DNA of 64,000 nt from assembly GCF_029945705.1 (NCBI RefSeq), contig NZ_JAQSDC010000039.1, positions 1 to 64,000 on the forward strand, in the 5' to 3' direction. Shown in pieces: positions 48,786-57,656 of this stretch. The stretch's first letter is position 1; each line of letters begins with the position of its first letter. The notes below the pieces were generated by a model that searched no databases, had not been told where the DNA came from, and saw only the letters and a program-made list of their open reading frames with translations. This DNA is from Methylotenera sp. Lineage in GTDB: Bacteria > Pseudomonadota > Gammaproteobacteria > Burkholderiales > Methylophilaceae. Made by a program: the position numbers and the translations under genes.

Positions 48786-48833
48786 TTAATCGCTTGGTCT
48801 TGCCCATGATGAAAATCTAAACCAAGCGATTAA
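48786..48833. terminator. Stem-loop after lgt
   Basis: TTAATCGCTTGGT (48786-48798) and ACCAAGCGATTAA (48821-48833) form a perfect 13-bp stem around a 22-base loop. No good T run follows, so it may be a weak terminator or an RNA-stabilising hairpin. Confidence 0.5.
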
Positions 48834-49001
48834 AATCCAACATCTCAATCTAGCGTTACATCTGCAACTCTAAATTTCACATATCACCTCAAATTAATAA
48901 TATTTATAAATCAATCACTTAATTTTACTCATTTCATGCCGTAAAGATGGTATGTACTTTGCATATTGAATAATGTACATGACCATTTGAGGTGAATGAA
49001 A

Positions 49002-49202
49002 ATGAAAAATTTATTTGAAGTAATGTTCAAAAAAGAGTCTGGATTAAGTGATCTCAAGGCTGAGTTTCAACCTTTATATATTAATTCACCTAATTTCTTG
49101 AATGCTGTGGATGACTCAGAGCATGAGTTTGAAAAGGCTTCTATTTCTGACGAAATACAACAAGACGAGATGCAAATTGATAACATATATCGTAGTTTGT
49201 AG
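49002..49202 (+). CDS. Small acidic protein of unknown function, 66 aa
   Basis: Unrecognised. The product has no signal peptide or membrane segment and is acidic in its second half (DDSEHEFEKASISDE). The ATG at 49002 has GAGGTG at 48989-48994, seven bases upstream, which is better spaced than the ATG at 48996. A stretch of 221 bases since lgt offers room for its own promoter. The open frame, good ribosome site and lack of a competing gene support a real gene. Confidence 0.6.
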   Translation: MKNLFEVMFKKESGLSDLKAEFQPLYINSPNFLNAVDDSEHEFEKASISDEIQQDEMQIDNIYRSL

Positions 49203-49228
49203 TTTTTTTCTAGCCTTTTGGTATAAAA

Positions 49229-49513
49229 CTACCTGTGCAACTTGTTGTGCTGTTTTGACTGATGACGCGTGACGTCTGCGGTTCTCAGCATTACATGCTT
49301 GGTCTTTTGCCCATGCGTACGCTCACGCCATAGCTTGAAAGAACTCAGCTTTAAATGAGCGCGCATCACTTTAATCACACCATCTTGATTTAAGCCAAAT
49401 TGCGCTTCAATCGCCTCAAAGGCGGTTCTATCTTCCCAAGCCATTTCTATAATGCGTGAAATGTCAGCCTCACTAAAATTTGCACTTAGCAGCAACGTTT
49501 GATGCCTTTCCAT
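49229..49513 (-). CDS. TIGR03643-family protein
   Basis: Small protein of 94 residues with the conserved core FSEADISRIIEMAWEDRTAFEAIEAQFGLNQDGVI, a helical, possibly HTH-like fold, followed by the family ending FKLWRERTHGQKTKH. Function unknown. The start overlaps the end of the YbdD-type gene by 28 bases in another frame, so its translation is coupled to it. It is the last gene of the cstA transcript. Confidence 0.85.
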   Translation of the reverse strand: MERHQTLLLSANFSEADISRIIEMAWEDRTAFEAIEAQFGLNQDGVIKVMRAHLKLSSFKLWRERTHGQKTKHVMLRTADVTRHQSKQHNKLHR

Positions 49514-49689
49514 TTTTTATCTTGCCACTCTTTAAAAAAAGCTTCTCGTGTAAGCGGAGCAATCTCGCCTTCTACAGAATCCTCTTGACCCGCATGATTC
49601 TCTGCAAAATGCTTTAAGTATTGCTCATAGGCGTCATCGCCCGTCAGGCGGCGGACATAACGCCAAAAATCTTTTAATTTTTCTAACAT
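49486..49689 (-). CDS. YbdD/YjiX-family small protein, CstA partner
   Basis: 67-residue DUF466 protein with the family pattern LKDFWRYVRRLTGDDAYEQYLKHF. In known genomes it stands directly downstream of cstA-type peptide/pyruvate carriers and is needed for their function in some. Here it starts one base after the cstA stop (49691) on the same strand, the classic arrangement. It overlaps the next gene. Confidence 0.92.
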   Translation of the reverse strand: MLEKLKDFWRYVRRLTGDDAYEQYLKHFAENHAGQEDSVEGEIAPLTREAFFKEWQDKKWKGIKRCC

Positions 49690-49690
49690 A

Positions 49691-51760
49691 TCAATCTCTC
49701 ACCCAATTCTCTACCAAACGACTTGGCTCACGTGCCACTTCTGTTATAGGTAACACAGGCTTACCGGCTAAATACTTATAGGTGACATAGAGCATGTCAA
49801 CAATCACTACCCATAGTACGGCAACAAAAAACATCGTTAAATAGGCATCTAGCTGCTGGTTAAATATGAGCTGAGGCGCTACTGCCGCCTTTTCTGCTGG
49901 TAGCGCACCTGCAGCCAACTTAGTTGCCAAATCATTTGCCGCAGCAAAAAAACCAACGCGAACGTCATCGCTGAATATTTTTTGCCATGCAGCGCTACTG
50001 GTAATAATGACTAGCCACACTAGAGGCAAACCTGTGACCCAAGCATATTTAGCTTTACCAGACTTAACAAAAATTCCTGTTGCTACACATAAGGCAATGG
50101 CTGCTAGCATTTGGTTCGCAATACCAAATAATGGCCACAAAATGTTCACACCGCCATTAGGATCTATCACGCCGATATATAAGAAGTAACCCCAGCCAGC
50201 GACCACTAGCGCACTGGTGAAAATTACAGATGGCATCCAAGAGGTGCGGCCAAGTTTTGGCCAAATATTACCCAGCATATCTTGCAACATGAATCGTCCA
50301 ACGCGCGTACCAGCATCTAGCGTGGTAAGAATAAAAATCGCCTCAAACATAATGGCAAAGTGATACCACAGTGCCAACATGCTTTTACCAAAAGCATTAC
50401 CAAAAATACTGGCCATACCCACCGCTAAACTTGGCGCGCCACCAGTACGGGCAAACAAGCTGCTTTCGCCCATGTCTTTAGCGAGCTGACTCATTTGCTC
50501 GACGCTCACCGCAAAACCCCAGCTATTGATTTTGGCAATCGCGTCAATAGCTTCTTTACCCACCACGCCTGCTGGACTGTTAATAGCAAAGAATACGCCA
50601 GGCTCTAGCACTGTGGCAGCTATCATCGCCATAATCGCCACAAAGCTTTCTAGCAGCATGGCGCCGTAACCTATCATACGAATATCGCGTTCATTGGCTA
50701 AAAGCTTAGGCGTTGTGCCAGATGAAATAAGCGCATGAAAACCTGAGATGGCACCACAAGCAATGGTAATAAATACAAATGGAAATAGCTTGCCGCCAAA
50801 TATTGGCCCAGTTCCATCCGTAAATTGCGTCATCGCTGGCATATGAATATGCGGCTGCAAAATGATAATCGCAACGGCTAGCAAAGTAACTGTGCCCAAC
50901 TTCACAAAAGTGGATAAATAATCGCGTGGCGCCAGCAGCAACCATACTGGCATGACTGCCGCCGCAAAACCATAAGCAATAATCACCCAAGCCAACGTTA
51001 AGCCTTCGTGATCAAACAAGCCTCGTAAAGATTGGTTGTGCTCTATCCAACCGCCACCAACAACAGCTAATAACAACAAGACTACCCCTAATGCCGAAGC
51101 TTCTAACACACGACCTGGGCGGAAGTTACGCATGTAAAAACCCACAATCATGGCGATTGGAATCGTTGCTGCTACAGTAGAAGTCGCCCAAGGACTGTGC
51201 TTCATCGCATTGACCACAACTAAACCCAGCACCGCGATCAGAATAATCATGATTAAAAATGTACCAATAAGCGCCGCGGCGCCGCCAATTGGACCAATTT
51301 CATCACGCGCCATTTGCCCTAAACTCCGAGCATTACGGCGCGTTGAGAAAAATAAGGTCACCATATCTTGCACCGCGCCGCCTAATACGGCGCCGATGAG
51401 AATCCACAACGTGCCGGGTAAATAGCCAAATTGTGCGGCTAAAGTAGGGCCAACCAAAGGCCCAGGCCCTGCGATGGCAGCAAAGTGGTGACCAAACACC
51501 ACCCATTTATTAGTTGGAATAAAATCACGGCCATTGTCTAACCTCTCAGCAGGCGTAGCGCGGGTTTCATCCACGGTTAATACCGTCGCTGCAATCCAAG
51601 CCGCATAAAAACGATACGCAATTGCGTAAATACACAGTGCCGCTGTAATAAACCACATGGCGCTAATGCTTTCGCCGCGATTAAGCGCAATAGCACTCAC
51701 TGCAGAAACGCCTATAACAAGCACTGCAATCCAGATAATTATTTTGAAATTTTTATGCAT
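49691..51760 (-). CDS. cstA: Carbon-starvation protein A, peptide/pyruvate carrier
   Basis: Large inner-membrane carrier of 689 residues with about 16 helices. Known members import peptides or pyruvate under carbon limitation. Diagnostic regions: RLDNGRDFIPTNKWVVFGHHFAAIAGPGPLVGPTLAAQFG near the N-terminus, GAVQDMVTLFFSTRRNARSLG and SSGTTPKL in the middle, and the DUF4161-like C-terminal part with LVIITSSAAWQKI. The YbdD-type gene and TIGR03643 gene follow immediately. Divergent from the ABC exporter. CRP/carbon control cannot be read from the sequence. Confidence 0.96.
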   Translation of the reverse strand: MHKNFKIIIWIAVLVIGVSAVSAIALNRGESISAMWFITAALCIYAIAYRFYAAWIAATVLTVDETRATPAERLDNGRDFIPTNKWVVFGHHFAAIAGPGPLVGPTLAAQFGYLPGTLWILIGAVLGGAVQDMVTLFFSTRRNARSLGQMARDEIGPIGGAAALIGTFLIMIILIAVLGLVVVNAMKHSPWATSTVAATIPIAMIVGFYMRNFRPGRVLEASALGVVLLLLAVVGGGWIEHNQSLRGLFDHEGLTLAWVIIAYGFAAAVMPVWLLLAPRDYLSTFVKLGTVTLLAVAIIILQPHIHMPAMTQFTDGTGPIFGGKLFPFVFITIACGAISGFHALISSGTTPKLLANERDIRMIGYGAMLLESFVAIMAMIAATVLEPGVFFAINSPAGVVGKEAIDAIAKINSWGFAVSVEQMSQLAKDMGESSLFARTGGAPSLAVGMASIFGNAFGKSMLALWYHFAIMFEAIFILTTLDAGTRVGRFMLQDMLGNIWPKLGRTSWMPSVIFTSALVVAGWGYFLYIGVIDPNGGVNILWPLFGIANQMLAAIALCVATGIFVKSGKAKYAWVTGLPLVWLVIITSSAAWQKIFSDDVRVGFFAAANDLATKLAAGALPAEKAAVAPQLIFNQQLDAYLTMFFVAVLWVVIVDMLYVTYKYLAGKPVLPITEVAREPSRLVENWVRD

Positions 51761-51927
51761 AATGACTATTTGAAATAATTAGATTCGCCAAGTATAAATC
51801 AGACCTGCTACCACGCTAAAAACTTTATTGGAAACTTTGTATTTGTGAACTTGAGTCGCAATGAACCTAAATGGTTTTCAGTTGCCAGTTATACTGTCAT
51901 TAATACAACTTAACTGAACCGATAAGC

Positions 51928-53757
51928 ATGCAAGCTACTGATACAAATAAGACAAAAACTGATTTATCTCTCCACGCAAAATCTCCAGCTAAAAAACTAT
52001 CGTCACTAGCTAATCTTTGGCCATTTTTGCACCCTTATCGTTCACGCGTATTTCTGGCATTTATATTACTGTGTTTAGGTTCCGCCACGCTATTATTGGT
52101 ACCGCTAGCCTTTAGAGATTTAATCGACTTTGGTTTTGTCACGAAGGCAACTTCTGCAGCTGCTCATCCAGGTTTGATTGGTTCATTAAGCTTAAATGGT
52201 CACTTTTTAGTGATGTTCGCGCTGGCGGTATTTTGGGCGCTGATGATTGCATCTCGCTATTACACAGTTTCTTGGGTAGGCGAACGTGCGACAGCTGATT
52301 TGCGTAGCGCCGTATATGCTCGAGTCATGACACAATCACCACAGTTCTTTGAGACCACTCAAACTGGCGAAGTGCTTTCTCGCCTCACTGGCGACACCAC
52401 ATTAATTCAAACCGTGGTTGGTAGCTCAATTTCTATGGGTTTACGGAGTTTATTTCAGTTCATTGGTGGCATGGTCATGTTGGCGGTGACTAATTTTTAC
52501 TTATTTTCACTGAATATTGGCCTAATGTTATTGCTGATATTGCCTATTATTATCATTGGTCGCTCAGTGAAAAAGCTCTCACGTGAATCGCAAGATCGTA
52601 TAGCCGACAGCTCTGCCATGGCAGGTGAAATACTTAACGCCATGCCGACTGTGCAATCCTATACCCAAGAACAACGCGAGATTGCACGCTTTAGCAAAAG
52701 CGCCGACCTTAGTTTTACCACTGCTTTAAAAAGAGTCCGTGTCCGCGCCATGCTGACTATGTTAATGGTCACTGCCGTATTAGGCACAATTATTTTTGTG
52801 CTATGGATAGGTGCGCGCCAAGTCAGCGCTGGCACTATGACTGGCGGCGAGCTGGCTAGTTTTGTACTTTACGCCATGATGGTAGCTGGTGCGGTAGGCA
52901 CAATGGCAGAAGTTTGGGGAGATGTAATGCGAGCAGCAGGCGCAACCGAGCGCTTGCTTGAGCTTTTGCATGCAGAAGTTTCAATTAAAGAATCCACAAA
53001 TGCACAAAGTCTAATCAACCCAACTCATGCCGCAATTGAATTCAGAAATGTGGTGTTTTACTACCCATCGCGTCCGCAAATTGCCGCTTTAGATAACGTA
53101 TCACTAAGCATTGCCGCTGGCGAAACGATTGCATTGGTTGGCCCTTCTGGTGCTGGCAAAACCACTTTATTCCAATGTTTGCTCAGGTTTTATGAGGCAA
53201 ATGCTGGTCAAATCAGTATCAACGGACAAAATATAGATACGCTTAGCTTAAATAGTTTACGAAGTAATATTGCCATTGTGCCGCAAGATGCGGTGATATT
53301 CTCAGCCAACGCACTGGAAAATATTCGATATGGCAAACCTGATGCGACTGATGATGAAGTGATTGCCGCAGCCAAAGCCGCCCAAGTAGACGAATTTGTG
53401 CATAAACTGCCTGATGGCTACCAAACCTTTTTAGGCGAACGCGGCACCCGTTTATCTGGTGGGCAACGCCAACGTATCGCCATCGCCCGCGCCATCCTTA
53501 AAGATGCGCCAATTTTGTTATTAGATGAAGCCACTAGCGCATTGGATGCAGAATCAGAAATACTTGTTCAGCGAGGTTTAAATGCCGCGATGCAAGGCCG
53601 CACCACGTTGATGATTGCGCATCGATTAAGCACAGTGCAAAAAGCCAACCGAATTATCGTGCTGGAAAATGGGCGTATTATAGAAATTGGTAGTCCAGCG
53701 CAACTACGTGAACAAGGTGGGCTATATTCGCGCTTAGCGGCACTTCAACTAGCTTAA
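51928..53757 (+). CDS. ABC exporter, fused permease and ATPase (MsbA-like)
   Basis: Half-transporter of 609 residues that acts as a dimer. The N-terminal six-helix membrane domain (about 35-340) is followed by the ATPase domain (about 365-605) with Walker A GPSGAGKTT near 404, signature LSGGQRQRIAIA near 508, Walker B ILLLDE near 530 and the H-loop MIAHRLSTV. Similarity is to lipid-A exporters and multidrug pumps; the substrate is unknown. It stands alone, with no lpx gene nearby. Confidence 0.93.
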   Translation: MQATDTNKTKTDLSLHAKSPAKKLSSLANLWPFLHPYRSRVFLAFILLCLGSATLLLVPLAFRDLIDFGFVTKATSAAAHPGLIGSLSLNGHFLVMFALAVFWALMIASRYYTVSWVGERATADLRSAVYARVMTQSPQFFETTQTGEVLSRLTGDTTLIQTVVGSSISMGLRSLFQFIGGMVMLAVTNFYLFSLNIGLMLLLILPIIIIGRSVKKLSRESQDRIADSSAMAGEILNAMPTVQSYTQEQREIARFSKSADLSFTTALKRVRVRAMLTMLMVTAVLGTIIFVLWIGARQVSAGTMTGGELASFVLYAMMVAGAVGTMAEVWGDVMRAAGATERLLELLHAEVSIKESTNAQSLINPTHAAIEFRNVVFYYPSRPQIAALDNVSLSIAAGETIALVGPSGAGKTTLFQCLLRFYEANAGQISINGQNIDTLSLNSLRSNIAIVPQDAVIFSANALENIRYGKPDATDDEVIAAAKAAQVDEFVHKLPDGYQTFLGERGTRLSGGQRQRIAIARAILKDAPILLLDEATSALDAESEILVQRGLNAAMQGRTTLMIAHRLSTVQKANRIIVLENGRIIEIGSPAQLREQGGLYSRLAALQLA

Positions 53758-53835
53758 TTCGATGCCGATATTGCTCCACAGATAAAGACTCCTGTGGGTT
53801 TATTAAGCTTAGATTAAACACAACTTTGCACTTGG

Positions 53836-54537
53836 TTAAATTAAGCCTGACGCGATATTGATTGTTAAAGCCACTAAAGTGGTATTAAAAAAGAAAGCTA
53901 AAATGCAATGCACCAACCCTGTTTGGCGCATCTTTCTATTTGTAAAACTTACATCTGCCGTCTGGCCTGAAGTTCCTATTACGCAAGCGAAATAAAGAAA
54001 ATCGCTATATTCAGGCATGGCTGTTCCTGGGAACGTCAAACCACCTGAATCACTACGTTCTTTAGATACATAAAAATCGTGAGCATAATGTAACGCAAAC
54101 ATGACTTGAGTAAATGTCCATGAAGACATAATAGTGAGCACTGCTAGAGTGATATGAGCATAACGTAGCATGCCGTGCATATCTTTCACTACTGACAACT
54201 CTGCAACAATGGCGCCAATTGCCACGATTGCGGCTATAACCACCATACCCAAAATTACCAGTCTTCCATCATCTTGCTCGATCGCTCTGGTGCGGACTCT
54301 TTCGCGGGTGGTCCAAAACATCATCCTGAAGGCAAAAATCAAATAAAGCCATGCGCCAGCATTCCAGCCGATAATTGCGCGCGTCACTGTATGAAGAGCA
54401 AAAGACTGCGGCAGAAAAATGGCTACCAACACCCCGAAAATAATTGAAATGAATAATCGTGGTCGTAAATACACGATACGAAGTATTTTTGGCCAAGGTG
54501 TTTTTTGTAAGTTTGCTGACGTTGATTGTTTTTTCAT
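53836..54537 (-). CDS. DUF1345 integral membrane protein
   Basis: 233-residue inner-membrane protein with about five hydrophobic segments (near 30-46, 58-74, 98-122, 130-152 and 205-228). The DUF1345 motif is at the C-terminus: [29 protein letters not shown], followed by [18 protein letters not shown]. Function unknown. It sits 19 bases downstream of the DUF4337 gene on the same strand. Confidence 0.88.
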   Translation of the reverse strand: MKKQSTSANLQKTPWPKILRIVYLRPRLFISIIFGVLVAIFLPQSFALHTVTRAIIGWNAGAWLYLIFAFRMMFWTTRERVRTRAIEQDDGRLVILGMVVIAAIVAIGAIVAELSVVKDMHGMLRYAHITLAVLTIMSSWTFTQVMFALHYAHDFYVSKERSDSGGLTFPGTAMPEYSDFLYFACVIGTSGQTADVSFTNRKMRQTGLVHCILAFFFNTTLVALTINIASGLI

Positions 54538-54556
54538 TCATTAGCTTCGAGTTAAG

Positions 54557-55123
54557 TTAAATTCCAAACCAAGCACATATACCGAAACCTATCCCAATAG
54601 CAGCACAAGTGATACTCGCATATTGCAACCACTTTCTACGTGTGAGTAATGCAATTGCAGCAAGTGATATGGCTATCTGTAAAGCAGTCGTACCAGTAGC
54701 CCAGCGATGATGGAGATGCATAGAATGCTCTGACTGCACGTCAGCCTGATGACTTAATGTTTCGAAACCCTCAGCTTTCTTTTTGATGTCAGATTTCTCA
54801 GCACTAAAGCGTTTAGCGTCATTGATACTTTCATCGTGATCTTTGCCAGTGGTTAATTTAACTGTCAACTCAGCTAAGCTTTGTTTATTGCTTTTAGCCT
54901 GATAAAAATTCCACTGATCTGACGCGTTAGTCTTCTGAATAGACGCTTCATTTTTAAAAATAATCGCTTCGCCCAATGTGACACTAGCTTCATAAGAAAG
55001 TATGGCGCCAATAGTAGCCATCACAGCAGTCATCACCGCAAGCCTAGCGTTAAAGCCGTTACTTTCTTCATTGGCTTCTAAAACCTCTTCATGCGGACCT
55101 TTTACTTCAAACTCTTCACTCAT
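54557..55123 (-). CDS. DUF4337 membrane protein
   Basis: 188 residues. An acidic N-terminus (MSEEFEVKGPHEEVLEANEE) leads to a first helix near 28-48, a polar and partly coiled stretch rich in Lys/Glu/Asp (about 60-130), and two helices near 145-185. This is the DUF4337 layout. The family has no known function. Between the DUF1345 gene and the TPR gene on the same strand, the spacing (19 and 44 bases) suggests one operon. Confidence 0.85.
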   Translation of the reverse strand: MSEEFEVKGPHEEVLEANEESNGFNARLAVMTAVMATIGAILSYEASVTLGEAIIFKNEASIQKTNASDQWNFYQAKSNKQSLAELTVKLTTGKDHDESINDAKRFSAEKSDIKKKAEGFETLSHQADVQSEHSMHLHHRWATGTTALQIAISLAAIALLTRRKWLQYASITCAAIGIGFGICAWFGI

Positions 55124-55167
55124 TTTTGCCCTTTAGATACCAATTCTGACAGCTTAAAACAGCTTAA

Positions 55168-55974
55168 TTAGCTCCAGTCATCACTTCCTGAAGCATCATC
55201 CCATGACGAACTGTCTGCAATACCGAAGTCTGTACCACCCATATCATTTTTATTTTCTGGCCAATCACTTGCCTGTGCAGTATTGATAAGGTCATTATTG
55301 CTGCGCTCACCATCAGTAAAATGGTGCATGATTGCTTCGCCTGCAACCATGCCGACACCGACTGCAGCGCCTGTTGCCAACCCACTCATGATCGTCGAAC
55401 CTAAGCCGCCACTTGCTTGCCCCATTGGGGGAGCTGATGCCCCATATTGCGATGAGTTAAGATTGGAATTATTAGGGTAATAGTTCACAGGCACCATATC
55501 AGCATTACGCTTAGTCATCCATTTTGCAGCTAAGTAAATAAATGCAATTAAGCCGACCATCAATAAAATCATTCCCCATGGTGTTGCACCACTACTTGCT
55601 GACTGGAAATTATGGTTGCTAGGTATTTGAGAAACTGGATGAGCTGTCGATATTTGTGCTTTAAGTTTTTCTAATGCTTGAGGTTTAACAAACGATAAAT
55701 TAGGTTGCAAACGCTCCGCAATAGTTAACTCATCTTGAGCACCTGTGTAGCGTCCTTGTTTCGCTAACAACTCAGCTTCTACAAAATGCGCTTTAGCACT
55801 ATTTGGATGATCATGCAGCACTTTATCCATCATAGATTGTGCCTCATTAATTTTACCAGCTTCCGCGGCGAGGTAAACCTGATGCATCGAAGCATCATCA
55901 GCGGAAAATGCTGGTACTGTAAATGAGATTGATAGCGCTATTGCTGCGGTCTGTACTAATGACTTTATATTCAT
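55168..55974 (-). CDS. Exported TPR-like protein with membrane segment and Gly-rich tail
   Basis: Not a recognised named family. Signal peptide about 1-24 (cut after AFA). Residues about 27-115 form two to three tetratricopeptide-like repeats (AGKINEAQSMMDKVLHDHP and the next repeat). A membrane segment lies near 145-165, followed by a Gly/Ala-rich glycine-zipper-like stretch (about 195-222) and a Ser/Asp/Trp-rich C-terminus ending DASGSDDWS. The frame extends six codons more, but ATG 55974 has GGAG seven bases upstream. First gene of the DUF4337-DUF1345 cluster; a scaffold role is possible. Confidence 0.75.
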   Translation of the reverse strand: MNIKSLVQTAAIALSISFTVPAFSADDASMHQVYLAAEAGKINEAQSMMDKVLHDHPNSAKAHFVEAELLAKQGRYTGAQDELTIAERLQPNLSFVKPQALEKLKAQISTAHPVSQIPSNHNFQSASSGATPWGMILLMVGLIAFIYLAAKWMTKRNADMVPVNYYPNNSNLNSSQYGASAPPMGQASGGLGSTIMSGLATGAAVGVGMVAGEAIMHHFTDGERSNNDLINTAQASDWPENKNDMGGTDFGIADSSSWDDASGSDDWS

Positions 55975-56090
55975 ATGCAAGCTCCTATACAAAAATTAAT
56001 ATATTGCATATTAAGCTTGCATGCTTACAAAAGGCTTACACTGACTTTCTTGTAAATTCTAATTTGACGATTTTGGTCATCGCGCATTAG

Positions 56091-56903
56091 CTACATCAAT
56101 CGAATCATCATCAATATCGCGATCAATAAACTCATACTAGCGAATATCAGTTTTGATTTTCTCAATGTAATTTTGTTGGCATAACCTCGACCTAACAAGC
56201 TGCCGAGAAGCGTAGCGCTAACAAACGGCACCGCAACTACCCAATTAATTGCGTTATAACCTGCATAGGATATAACACCCACCATAGAAACTAATGCGGT
56301 CATGGCCAGCGCGGTGGCAACAACCATACGGTTTTCCATATTACTCATTTTTTGCATAGTAGGCACAACAACAAAGCCGCCACCAACACCTAGCAAACCA
56401 GATAATAATCCAGCAACTGAGCCAGTTAAAAGTAGACGCTTCGTGCAAGAGGCTGTCCAAAATAGTTTTGAGGTAGAAGGATTTATTTCACATGGTGTTA
56501 CTTGAGGTTTAAATAAATGCCCTTGTGGGTTACGGACTTTATTTGAGGTAGTGAATGCATTTAGCGAAACATACAGCAAGACTAAAATAAACATCATCTG
56601 TAAAAAAGTGGCTGAAACTTGATGGGCAAGCACAACGCCTATCGGTGACATAACAACGCCCATTAAGGCTAACAGGCTAGCTGCTTTATACCTCACTACT
56701 CCCTGCTTTATCCCTATGACGCTAGAAACACCTGCAGCAAGAGATACTGCGAGCAATCCAATTGGCGCGGCTTCACGCATTCCTAAATGCATGAATATCA
56801 CTAATAAAGGTAACGATAATATTGCGCCGCCAGCGCCAGTAACCGACATGACAAAACCCACAAATAAGCCAAGTAGAATTGCGACTACGTTGATGTCTAG
56901 CAT
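56091..56903 (-). CDS. TauE/SafE-family anion exporter
   Basis: Membrane carrier of 270 residues with about eight helices, DUF81 type. Known members export sulfite, sulfoacetate or related sulfur anions. The internal repeat is visible: GLFVGFVMSVTGAGGAILSLPLL in the first half and AGLLSGLLGVGGGFVVVPTM in the second. It is the third gene of the bigR-DUF442-tauE transcript, one base after the DUF442 gene. Together with the persulfide enzymes it probably removes sulfite made from sulfide oxidation. Confidence 0.92.
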   Translation of the reverse strand: MLDINVVAILLGLFVGFVMSVTGAGGAILSLPLLVIFMHLGMREAAPIGLLAVSLAAGVSSVIGIKQGVVRYKAASLLALMGVVMSPIGVVLAHQVSATFLQMMFILVLLYVSLNAFTTSNKVRNPQGHLFKPQVTPCEINPSTSKLFWTASCTKRLLLTGSVAGLLSGLLGVGGGFVVVPTMQKMSNMENRMVVATALAMTALVSMVGVISYAGYNAINWVVAVPFVSATLLGSLLGRGYANKITLRKSKLIFASMSLLIAILMMIRLM

Positions 56904-56904
56904 T

Positions 56905-57243
56905 TTATGTTGAGGCTAAGTGAAAAAGCGTAGACGCACGATTTCCTGTTCGACAGAATCCTAATATTGGTTTGGGCGCATCATCAAATGCCTGTTTAAA
57001 TTTGGCAATATTTTCAGGCGTTATTTGATTGGGAATCACAGGAATATACGCATAAGAAATTCCGTATATTTTTGCAAAAGCCTCTATTTCAGTGCTAGTT
57101 GGCTGCTCGCTACCGCCTTCAAAATCTGGGCGATTGTTGATAATAGTTTTGAAACCTAAACCCGCGATTTCGCCAATATCATCCATATGAATTTGGCTGG
57201 TAAAGCTAAAATCTTTATTTAACTGATTAATTATTAATGTCAT
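56905..57243 (-). CDS. DUF442/TIGR01244 sulfurtransferase-like protein
   Basis: 112-residue phosphatase/rhodanese-fold domain. The motif CRTGNR near the C-terminus is the C-x4-R loop that binds sulfane sulfur or phosphate. It matches the N-terminal half of the fused enzyme Blh in BigR operons. The frame opens upstream, but the ATG at 57243 overlaps the bigR stop (ATGA) and has AGGA upstream. Between bigR and the TauE gene, it forms a three-gene minus-strand unit. The companion MBL half is encoded divergently as a separate gene. Confidence 0.9.
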   Translation of the reverse strand: MTLIINQLNKDFSFTSQIHMDDIGEIAGLGFKTIINNRPDFEGGSEQPTSTEIEAFAKIYGISYAYIPVIPNQITPENIAKFKQAFDDAPKPILGFCRTGNRASTLFHLAST

Positions 57244-57566
57244 TTTTGTTTTCCTGATTGCATGCAAATTTCTTGGTAAAGCACTTTCATAATGGCTAAT
57301 GCGGAAGAGCTCGAAATCATGTAATAAATATTTTTTCCTTCGCGACGAGTGCTGACCAAGTCCGCACCTCTAAGCACTGTGAGTTGCTGAGATAAGGTTG
57401 GCTGTTTAATCTGCAGAAGCTCCTCTAACTCGCCTACTGACTTTTCACCCTGTGATAACTGGCAAAGCAACATTAAACGATCACTATTACCCATCGTTTT
57501 CAACAACATGGTCGCTTTATCTGCTGAGGCTCTTAATTCGTCAAAATTTAACTCTTCTGTGTGCAT
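57240..57566 (-). CDS. bigR: Persulfide-sensing ArsR-family repressor (BigR/SqrR-like)
   Basis: 108-residue winged-helix repressor. C35 (LMLLCQL) and C101 (EICMQ) sit at the positions of the two cysteines that form a di/tetrasulfide bridge in BigR and SqrR. The recognition helix TLSQQLTVLRGADLV is clear. It is divergent from a persulfide dioxygenase gene, with a palindrome in the gap. Expression of the module is likely released when sulfide or persulfide accumulates. The symbol is by homology with BigR of plant-associated bacteria. Confidence 0.9.
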   Translation of the reverse strand: MHTEELNFDELRASADKATMLLKTMGNSDRLMLLCQLSQGEKSVGELEELLQIKQPTLSQQLTVLRGADLVSTRREGKNIYYMISSSSALAIMKVLYQEICMQSGKQK

Positions 57567-57590
57567 TTTTTAATACATAAAAATATAATA

Positions 57591-57604
57591 TATATAATTA
57601 TATA
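57591..57604. promoter_or_regulatory. Probable BigR operator
   Basis: TATATAATTATATA is a perfect 14-bp palindrome in the 90-base divergent gap between bigR and the persulfide dioxygenase gene. It resembles the AT-rich BigR box and overlaps promoter-like AT sequence (TATAAT at 57601-57606), so one repressor could control both transcripts. Confidence 0.65.
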
Positions 57605-57656
57605 ATGTTGTTATACAATACAGCAAGTGCTTATTAATGTAATTAAAGGAGATATC

